Below, piece by piece: positions 57,690 through 64,000 of a stretch of DNA of 64,000 nucleotides. The DNA comes from Amycolatopsis arida (GTDB taxonomy: Bacteria > Actinomycetota > Actinomycetes > Mycobacteriales > Pseudonocardiaceae), in the NCBI RefSeq assembly GCF_900115565.1, contig NZ_FOWW01000003.1:558001-622000 (forward strand), written 5' to 3'. Position 1 is the stretch's first letter. Every line of letters starts with the position of its first letter. A program made the position numbers and the translations under genes. A model generated the notes under the pieces. The model ran no database searches, was not told where the DNA came from, and was given only the letters and a program-made list of their open reading frames with translations.

Positions 57690-59309
57690 TCAGTCCCCGG
57701 ACTCGTCCGGCGGCGTGATGCCCTGCTCGGCCGCCCACTTGCGCAGCTCGGCCACCGCCTCGTCGTATCCCAGCGGGCCGCGGTCCAACCGCAGCTCCTT
57801 CAGGTGCTTCCACGCCTTGCCGACCAGCGGGCCCGGTTCCAGCCCGAGCAGCTCCATGATCTGCTCGCCGTTGAGGTCGGGGCGCACCCTGGCGAGGTCC
57901 TCCTCCGCGGCGATCCTGGCGATCCTGGCCTCCAGGTCGTCGTAGTTGCGCCGCAGCGCGATCGCCTTGCGCCGGTTGCGGGTGGTGCAGTCGGCGCGGA
58001 CCAGCTTGTGCAGCCGGGGCAGCAGGTCGCCGGCGTCGGTGACGTACCGGCGCACGGCCGAGTCGGTCCACTCTCCCTTGCCGTAGCCGTGGAAGCGCAG
58101 GTGCAGGAACACCAGCTGGGCCACCTGCTCCACCACGTCCTTGCTGTACTTCAGCGCGCGCAAACGCTTGCGGGTCATCTTGGCACCCACCACCTCGTGG
58201 TGGTGGAAGCTCACCCCGCCGCCCTTCTCGAACCGCCGGGTGGCCGGCTTGCCGATGTCGTGCAGCAGCGCCGCCAGCCGCAGCACCAGGTCGGGACCGG
58301 AGGTCGGCTCGTGCCGGGTCTCCAGGTCGATCGCCTGCTCCAGCACGGTCAACGAGTGCTCGTAGACGTCCTTGTGCTGGTGGTGCTCGTCGATCGCCAG
58401 CCGCATGCCGGGCACCTCGGGCAGCACGTGGTCGGCCAGACCGGTGCGCACCATCAGCTCGATGCCGGCCCTCGGCCGCACGCCCAGCATCAGCTTGGTC
58501 AGCTCGGCCTGCACCCGCTCCGCGGTGATCCGCCGGATCTCGCCGGCCATCTCGGTCATCGCCGCCACCACCCGCGGCGCGGGCCGGAACTCCAACTGTG
58601 CGGCGAACCGGGCGGCGCGCAGCATCCGCAGCGGGTCGTCGGCGAACGACTCCTGCGGGGTGGCCGGGGTGTCCAGCACGCGGTCGGCCACCGCGCGCAG
58701 CCCGTCGAACGGGTCGATGAACCGCTTGGTCGACAGGTCGATGGCCATCGCGTTGGCGGTGAAGTCGCGGCGGACGAGGTCACCCTCGATCGTGTCGCCG
58801 AAGGTCACCTCGGGATTGCGGCTCACCCGGTCGTAGGAATCGGCGCGGAACGTGGTGATCTCCAACTGGATGCCGCCCTTGGTCGCGCCCACCGTGCCGA
58901 ACGCGATCCCGACGTCCCACACCGCGTCCGCCCAATTCGCCAGCAGCCCCTGCACCTGCTCCGGCCGGGCGTCGGTAGTGAAGTCCAGGTCGGCGACCGG
59001 CTTGCCCTCGCCCTGCTCGCCACGCTCGCCGGCCGCGCCGGGCTCCGCGGTCACCAGCCGGCCCAGCAACGCGTCGCGCACGCTGCCGCCGACCAGGTAG
59101 AGCTGGTGCCCGGCGGCGGTGAACCGGGCGGCCAGCTCGTCGGCCACCGGCGCGACCCGCATCAGCTCCGCCACCGCGATCCGCTGCGCCCGCCGAGCCC
59201 GCTCCTCGGTTCCCGATCCGCTCGAACCGCCCGAGCTGCTCGCGCCGTTCGAGCCGTTCGAGCCATTGCCGCGGCGGGCGGGAATGTCGCCTTCGCTGCG
59301 CTCGTTCAC
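57690..59309 (-). CDS. pcnA: CCA tRNA nucleotidyltransferase
   Basis: A 539-residue enzyme that adds or repairs the 3' CCA of tRNAs. A low-complexity N-terminus (SNGSNGASSSGGSSGSG) precedes the nucleotidyltransferase domain (YLVGGSVRDALLGR, ADLDFTTDARPEQ, VRRDFTANAMAIDL, DPLRMLRAARFAAQL) and a C-terminal HD domain (LLHDIGKPATRRF, FHHHEVVGAKM). The HD domain suggests extra phosphohydrolase activity. It is equivalent to M. tuberculosis Rv3907c by neighbours. The start is GTG 59309. It diverges from the Nudix gene. Confidence 0.95.
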   Translation of the reverse strand: MNERSEGDIPARRGNGSNGSNGASSSGGSSGSGTEERARRAQRIAVAELMRVAPVADELAARFTAAGHQLYLVGGSVRDALLGRLVTAEPGAAGERGEQGEGKPVADLDFTTDARPEQVQGLLANWADAVWDVGIAFGTVGATKGGIQLEITTFRADSYDRVSRNPEVTFGDTIEGDLVRRDFTANAMAIDLSTKRFIDPFDGLRAVADRVLDTPATPQESFADDPLRMLRAARFAAQLEFRPAPRVVAAMTEMAGEIRRITAERVQAELTKLMLGVRPRAGIELMVRTGLADHVLPEVPGMRLAIDEHHQHKDVYEHSLTVLEQAIDLETRHEPTSGPDLVLRLAALLHDIGKPATRRFEKGGGVSFHHHEVVGAKMTRKRLRALKYSKDVVEQVAQLVFLHLRFHGYGKGEWTDSAVRRYVTDAGDLLPRLHKLVRADCTTRNRRKAIALRRNYDDLEARIARIAAEEDLARVRPDLNGEQIMELLGLEPGPLVGKAWKHLKELRLDRGPLGYDEAVAELRKWAAEQGITPPDESGD

Positions 59310-59410
59310 GGGAAACCCACCGGGGACGGGGTGTACTTACTACACGGGCTGATCAACACGGACACGAGAAGCCAGCGTACCGGCGTGGCCGTTTGCTCTA
59401 GCATCGCAGC

Positions 59411-59926
59411 ATGTCTGGATCGGCCGGTCGCTCCGGTGGCGCCAAGCCGGGACGCCGGTCCCGGCGCCGGCGCAGGAGGAGGCTGACCACGGTCGACGAG
59501 ACGTCGGCCGGCGGCCTCGTGGTGGACCCCGAGCGCACCAGCGCGGTGCTGATCGGCAGGCTGGACCGGCAGGGCCGGCTGCTGTGGTCACTGCCCAAGG
59601 GACACATCGAGGACGGCGAGACCACCGAGCAGACCGCGGTGCGCGAGGTGAAGGAGGAGACCGGGATTTCCGCGCACGTGCTGCAGCCCCTCGGCACGAT
59701 CGACTACTGGTTCGTCGCCGAGCGCCGCAGGGTGCACAAGACCGTGCACCACTTCCTGCTGGAGGCGTGGGGCGGCGAGCTGTCCGACGAGGACGTCGAG
59801 GTGACCGAGGTGGCCTGGGTGCCGTTGGCCGAGCTGGAGGAGCGGCTCGCGTACGCCGACGAGCGCAAGCTCGTGCGCAGGGCCCGCGAGCTGTTCGCGG
59901 CGGAGATCGAGGAAGTGGCCGAGTGA
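59411..59926 (+). CDS. Nudix hydrolase (MutT4-like)
   Basis: A 171-residue hydrolase of nucleoside-diphosphate-linked compounds. A very basic N-terminus ([10 protein letters not shown], 16-24) precedes the fold. The Nudix box [23 protein letters not shown] (residues 64-86) is intact. The C-terminal [18 protein letters not shown] is typical. In M. tuberculosis the same place holds mutT4 (Rv3908). ATG 59411 follows TAGCAT (59399-59404) by 6 bp, indicating a leaderless message. The poly-Arg tail may bind nucleic acid (inference). Confidence 0.92.
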   Translation: MSGSAGRSGGAKPGRRSRRRRRRRLTTVDETSAGGLVVDPERTSAVLIGRLDRQGRLLWSLPKGHIEDGETTEQTAVREVKEETGISAHVLQPLGTIDYWFVAERRRVHKTVHHFLLEAWGGELSDEDVEVTEVAWVPLAELEERLAYADERKLVRRARELFAAEIEEVAE

Positions 59927-59975
59927 GGCCGGTGTACCGGACGGCACCGACGCGCCGAAGGGCGGGGCGGGTGCG

Positions 59976-62189
59976 GTGATCTCCCCCCGATCGATGTCCA
60001 GCCTGGCCGCGCTGGCACTGGCGCTGCTGTTCGTGGCGGCACAGGCGCTGTTCGCCGCCGGCGCCTCCGCGCAGCAGCTTCCCGGCACGCCGAACCGGTT
60101 GCGGATGGACATCGACAGGATGACCCCGCGGATGATCACCGCGGACACCGAGCGGATCACCGTCATCGGCACCGTCGCCAACGTCGGCGACCGGAGGATC
60201 ACCGACCTCAAGGCGCGGCTGCAGCTGGGCGAGCGGCAGACCAGCGACCGCCGGCTGGCCGAGACGATGGCCGAGGTGCCCCCCGCCGACGCGGCGATGA
60301 CCCGGTTCGTCGAGGTGGCCCCCGCGCTGGAGCCGGGGCAGAGCGCCCCGCTGACGCTCACCGTGCCGGTCAACAACGGCGCACAGGACGGGCTGCGGGT
60401 CGCCGCGGCGGGGGTGTACCCGCTGTTGATCAACGTCAACGGCACGCCGGACTATGGCGGGCCGGCCCGACTGGCGGCGCTGACCATGCTCGTCCCGGTG
60501 CTCGGGATCCCCGGTGTCCCCGGCGGCGGCGCGGAGCCGCGGCCGGAGCAACCCACCCCGGTGGCGATGCTCTGGCCGATCGCCGACACCCGACCCCGGG
60601 TGGTGTCCGCCCCCTACAACGCGCCGGTCGTACTCTCCGACGACCAGCTGGCCGCCGACCTCGCGCCCGGCGGCCGGCTCGACGCGCTGGTCGCGGCCGC
60701 CGAGGGCGCCAGGGACGACAGCAGGATCTTCGGTTCGCTGTGCTTCGCGGTCGACCCGGACCTGCTGGAGACCGTCGAGGCCATGACCCGCGGCTACCTG
60801 GTGCGCACCCCCACCGGCGACGTCGAGGGCCGCGGGGCCGCCACCGCGGCGCGGTGGTTGGAGTCGCTGCGGCAACTGGTGAAGGGCCGGTGCGTCGTCC
60901 AGATTCCGTTCGCCGACGCCGACCTCACCGCGCTGTCCCGGATCCCGGCGACGGATCCCGGGTTCGCCGGCCTCACCGCCACCGCGGTCGGCGGCGCGCC
61001 CACTGTGCAGCGGGTGCTGAACATGCAGCCGCAGGAGGGCGTGCTCTGGCCGACCGGCACGCTGGACGAGGCGACGCTGGCGAAGGTCAGCGAGGCCGGC
61101 GTCGTCACGGTGATCACCGACGCGGCCCGGCTGCAGGCGAACACCAAGGCCACCGGCACGGTCGAGCTCGCCGCCTCCGCGGTGCGCGCGGTGCCGTACG
61201 ACACCCTGGTCGCCCGCTCGCTCGCCGGGCGGGCCGCGGGCGCGCCCCGCGACCCGGTGGCGTTGACCCCGGCCGACGAGCCGGATGTGGCCGTGCAGAA
61301 CGCGGTGGCGGTGCTGGCCTTCCGGGGCGGGCTCGACCAGCGGCGGGGCGGCGACCCGGTGCTGATCGCGCCGCCACACCGGTGGAGCGCCCCCACCGCC
61401 GAGCTGGCCACGCTACTGGACGCGCTCGACCAGCTCACCTCGTCCGGTCGGCTGGCGCCCACGTCGCTGCAGCAGCTGATGGCCGGCGACGCCTCCGGGA
61501 CCGCGACGATGGGCTACGCCAGCCCGGAGACCAACGCCGAGCTGCCGGGCGACGCCGTCAGCGCGTTGACCGAGCTGAACACCACGATCGCCGACGTCGG
61601 CAGCGCGATGTCGGTGGACCCGACGGCGCAGGTGCAGCCGGCCGAAGTGCTCCGACCGCTGCGCAACGGGTTGATCCGGGCGACAGCGACATCCCTGCCG
61701 GCGTGGCCGGCCCATGCGCGCGGTGAGGCGGTCGGCACCGCCCGCGCGCAGGTGGACGAACTGCGCCGGCGGGTCACGGTGGTCAGCCCCGGCCAGCCGT
61801 ACTCGCTGGCCTCGGGCGCGTCGCCGATCCCGGTGTCGATCAGCAGCTCGCTACCGGTGGTGATGACGGTGCGCATCACCCTGACGAACAGCACCGGGCT
61901 GCGCCCCGAGGAGATCGGCGACGTCACCGTGCCGGCCGACAGCGCGATCAACCAGCGCATCCACACCGAGGCCCTGCGGGCAGGGCGGTTCAACGTCTAC
62001 GTGTCGCTGACCACGCCGTCCGGCACCGAGCTGGGCACTCCGGCGCGCTTCGACCTCCGCTCCACCGAGTACGGCGTGGTGACGCTGGTGGTGACCATCG
62101 CCGCCGGCGGCGCGCTGTTGCTGCTGTCCGCGCGGCGGATCTACCGCAGGGTCCGGGCCGCCAGGAGCGGCGCGCCGGAGCGCGGGTGA
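59976..62189 (+). CDS. DUF6049 secreted membrane protein (Rv3909-like)
   Basis: A 737-residue protein with a signal peptide (LAALALALLFVAAQALFAAGASAQ). Its large extracytoplasmic part begins with a beta-sandwich-like region (RMTPRMITADTERITVIGTVANVGDRRITDLKARLQLG), then an alpha/beta middle with PVAMLWPIADTRPR and LCFAVDPDLLETVEAM. A further beta domain near 600-690 precedes one C-terminal membrane helix (VVTLVVTIAAGGALLLLSARRIY). It lies between the Nudix gene and murJ as in mycobacteria, suggesting a peptidoglycan-export partner. The function is unproven. GTG 59976 is the first start in frame. Confidence 0.87.
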   Translation: MISPRSMSSLAALALALLFVAAQALFAAGASAQQLPGTPNRLRMDIDRMTPRMITADTERITVIGTVANVGDRRITDLKARLQLGERQTSDRRLAETMAEVPPADAAMTRFVEVAPALEPGQSAPLTLTVPVNNGAQDGLRVAAAGVYPLLINVNGTPDYGGPARLAALTMLVPVLGIPGVPGGGAEPRPEQPTPVAMLWPIADTRPRVVSAPYNAPVVLSDDQLAADLAPGGRLDALVAAAEGARDDSRIFGSLCFAVDPDLLETVEAMTRGYLVRTPTGDVEGRGAATAARWLESLRQLVKGRCVVQIPFADADLTALSRIPATDPGFAGLTATAVGGAPTVQRVLNMQPQEGVLWPTGTLDEATLAKVSEAGVVTVITDAARLQANTKATGTVELAASAVRAVPYDTLVARSLAGRAAGAPRDPVALTPADEPDVAVQNAVAVLAFRGGLDQRRGGDPVLIAPPHRWSAPTAELATLLDALDQLTSSGRLAPTSLQQLMAGDASGTATMGYASPETNAELPGDAVSALTELNTTIADVGSAMSVDPTAQVQPAEVLRPLRNGLIRATATSLPAWPAHARGEAVGTARAQVDELRRRVTVVSPGQPYSLASGASPIPVSISSSLPVVMTVRITLTNSTGLRPEEIGDVTVPADSAINQRIHTEALRAGRFNVYVSLTTPSGTELGTPARFDLRSTEYGVVTLVVTIAAGGALLLLSARRIYRRVRAARSGAPERG

Positions 62190-62327
62190 CCGGCCAACCG
62201 GTCGGTGTGACCGACCGCGCGATCGCGCCGTGCGCACCCCCCGCCCCCGCCAAGCCGATTACGCTGGGTCGACAGCAAGCACCGCGGCCACGAGGACCGA
62301 GAGGACACGCCGCGACGACCGCCGACG

Positions 62328-64000
62328 ATGGGGCACGCCTTGGACAGAGGACCCGCTTCGCGACCGGAGCGTGAAGCGCAGCCTTCGCGACCCGAGCGCG
62401 CCGGGCGTCCCGCCGAGGCCCCGCCCCCCGCACGGCCGGTGCCCCCACCGGCCGGTTCCCCACCTACCGGGGCCCAACCGCCGCGGTCCGGACCGCCGCC
62501 CGCGGGGCAGCCCCCTCCACCGGTGCCTCCCGCGCCGTCCCGCCCCCCACGTCGCGCGCCGCGCCCGGACCAACCGCCGCCACCGCGGCCGGACCGCCGG
62601 CCGCCGCCCGAGGTCGACGGACGCAGGGTCCCCCGCGACCCCGCCCGCACCCGCCGGCAGCCACCACCGGCACAGCCGCCCCGGCCCCCACAGGCGCCCC
62701 CACCCGCACCCCCACCGCCCGCCCGGCAGCCGGCGGGGCGGCAACCGCCCCGCCGCGAACCCCGGCGGGGTCAGCCGCGCCGGCCGGCGCCGGTGCGGCC
62801 GTGGGAGCAGGAGCGGCGGGAGCCCGACGCCACCACCTTCATCCCGCGGGACCGGGGCGTGCCGCCCGGGGTGCGCTGGCCGGCGGCCGACCCGGACATG
62901 CTCCGGCCGTACGACGAGTTCGCCACCCGGATGCTGCCGCGCATCCTGGACGCTCCCCGGCCGTCCGAGCCGATCGGCGACCGGCTGCCGGCGGTGGGCC
63001 TCGAGCCGGAACGCAAGCCCAAGGCCGAGCCGGGCGGCGCGAAGGCGCCATCGCTGGTCAAGGCCAGCGGCCGGATGGCCATCGCGACGCTGACCAGCCG
63101 GATCACCGGCTTCGCCTGGAAGGTGATGCTGGCCTGGGTGGCCGGCATCAGTGTGGTCTACGACTCCTTCACCGTCGCCAACACGCTGCCGCTCATCATC
63201 AACGAGCTGCTGCTCGGCGGGGTGCTCACCAGCGTCGTGGTGCCGCTGCTGGTGCGCTCGCAGGACGACGAGGACGGCGGCGAGGCGTACACCCAGCGGC
63301 TGCTCACCATGGCGGTGACCGTGCTGCTGGTCGGCACCGTGGTGTCGACGATGTGCGCGCCGCTGCTCACCGGGCTGCTGATGTCCGACAGCGGCAACGC
63401 CAACCAGGAGATGGCCACGGCGTTCGCCTACCTGCTGCTGCCGGGCCTGCTCTTCTACGGGCTGTTCGCGGTGCTCTCGGCGATCCTCAACGCCAAGCAG
63501 ATCTTCGGGCCGGCGCAGTGGGCGCCGGTGGTCAACAACCTGGTCATCTTCGTCACCATCGGCCTCTACGCCCTGGTGCCCGGCGACCCGACGCTGAACC
63601 CGAACTACATGAGCCAACCCAAGATCCTGGTGCTCGGCCTCGGCGTGCTGACCGCGATGGTGGCGCAGGCGCTGTTCCTGTTCCCGGCGCTGCGCCGCTC
63701 GGGGTTCCGGTTCCGCTGGCGGTGGGGCATCGACGAGCGGCTCAAGGAGTTCGGCGGGCTGGCCGCCTGGATCCTCGGCTACGTCGTGGTCAGCCAGGTC
63801 GGCATGGTGATCAACACCCGGGTGCTCAGCGGCGGCGACGAGGGTGGCATCACCACATACTCCAACGCCTGGCTGCTGTTCCAGCTGCCCTACGGGGTGA
63901 TCGGCGTCTCGCTGCTCACCGCGGTCATGCCACGAATGAGCAGGGCCGCGGCCGACGGCGACACGCGCCGGCTGGTCGGCGACCTGTCCTACGCGTCCCG
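62328..64000 (+). CDS. murJ: Lipid II flippase MurJ (MviN), 3' end outside window
   Basis: The frame from ATG 62328 is open to the last base. A disordered, Pro/Arg-rich cytoplasmic N-terminus of about 165 residues leads into the MOP-superfamily membrane domain: ASGRMAIATLTSRITGFAWKVMLAWVAGISVVYDSFTVANTLPLIINELLLGGVLTSVVVPLLVR is the MurJ signature, followed by LLLPGLLFYGLFAVLSAILNAKQIFGPAQWAPVVNNLVI and WLLFQLPYGVIGVSLLTAVMPRMSRAAA. It flips lipid II to the outer face for enzymes such as PonA. TACGCT at 62260-62265 may be a -10. The start is uncertain because no strong ribosome-binding site is present; the long N-tail is typical of actinobacterial MviN. Confidence 0.93.
   Translation, partial: MGHALDRGPASRPEREAQPSRPERAGRPAEAPPPARPVPPPAGSPPTGAQPPRSGPPPAGQPPPPVPPAPSRPPRRAPRPDQPPPPRPDRRPPPEVDGRRVPRDPARTRRQPPPAQPPRPPQAPPPAPPPPARQPAGRQPPRREPRRGQPRRPAPVRPWEQERREPDATTFIPRDRGVPPGVRWPAADPDMLRPYDEFATRMLPRILDAPRPSEPIGDRLPAVGLEPERKPKAEPGGAKAPSLVKASGRMAIATLTSRITGFAWKVMLAWVAGISVVYDSFTVANTLPLIINELLLGGVLTSVVVPLLVRSQDDEDGGEAYTQRLLTMAVTVLLVGTVVSTMCAPLLTGLLMSDSGNANQEMATAFAYLLLPGLLFYGLFAVLSAILNAKQIFGPAQWAPVVNNLVIFVTIGLYALVPGDPTLNPNYMSQPKILVLGLGVLTAMVAQALFLFPALRRSGFRFRWRWGIDERLKEFGGLAAWILGYVVVSQVGMVINTRVLSGGDEGGITTYSNAWLLFQLPYGVIGVSLLTAVMPRMSRAAADGDTRRLVGDLSYAS

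Overview
The window is a high-GC actinobacterial chromosome segment, most probably from the family Pseudonocardiaceae (Amycolatopsis/Saccharomonospora-like). This rests on GC-rich third positions, many GTG starts, EspG/PPE-type ESX genes, a PadR-ino1 pair, DUF5318, and a gene order shared with Mycobacterium tuberculosis Rv0038-Rv0058 and Rv3907c-Rv3910. In M. tuberculosis those blocks flank oriC, so the window probably lies close to the origin, with oriC beyond its right end (inference). No tRNA, rRNA, IS element, prophage or CRISPR array was found.

Layout. 0-2.8 kb: a NarL-type two-component pair and an amidohydrolase. 2.8-3.65 kb: non-coding DNA rich in repeats. 3.65-10.4 kb: an SDR, a small unknown protein, two tandem PhoX phosphatases each with a PHO-box-like site, and an MFS exporter with a palindromic operator. 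11.2-21 kb: an FtsX-ectodomain-like protein, ino1 with its PadR regulator, DUF5318, the class A penicillin-binding protein PonA, two GT87 glycosyltransferases and an endonuclease IV. 21.1-24.6 kb: three consecutive paralogous secreted proteins with C-terminal anchors. 24.7-26.3 kb: rpsF-ssb-rpsR-rplI. 26.5-29.8 kb: an ESX substrate/chaperone operon without secretion machinery. 30.0-31.9 kb: dnaB, preceded by a cluster of DnaA-box-like 9-mers and a perfect LexA-type box. 32.1-34.7 kb: an acetyltransferase with a leader peptide and hairpins, and a MarR/MarR-like/LigB-dioxygenase cluster with palindromic operators. 34.9-39.1 kb: a 970-residue secreted protein built from chaplin-like repeats and a companion secreted protein. 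39.5-44.1 kb: an AI-2E-type permease, a second two-component pair and a DUF1707 protein. 44.1-48.3 kb: ptsI, a ribokinase-family gene, a small membrane protein and a TetR regulator. 48.3-53.8 kb: leuS, a phytase-like esterase, an SdpI-like protein and YqgE. 54.2-57.6 kb: a TNT-domain protein and an orphan sensor kinase. 57.7-64 kb: pcnA, a Nudix hydrolase, a DUF6049 protein and the start of murJ.

How the parts fit. Much of the window serves the cell envelope: PonA, MurJ, DUF6049, GT87 enzymes, inositol synthesis for phosphatidylinositol and mycothiol, chaplin-like and anchored secreted proteins, and ESX substrates. The rest is mostly replication and translation (dnaB, ssb, ribosomal proteins, leuS, pcnA).

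The most unusual signals are: (1) a three-copy intergenic element, all on the + strand, with a DnaA-like box and TCCACAGATTTCCG exactly 43 bp from a -10 hexamer, followed by a possible 5' hairpin and G-tracts; (2) the chaplin-repeat giant protein; (3) the three-member secreted family; (4) the DnaA/LexA-type control region of dnaB; (5) a leader-peptide attenuator ahead of an acetyltransferase; and (6) about ten genes with a TANNNT hexamer 6-7 bp before the start codon, which suggests leaderless mRNAs.
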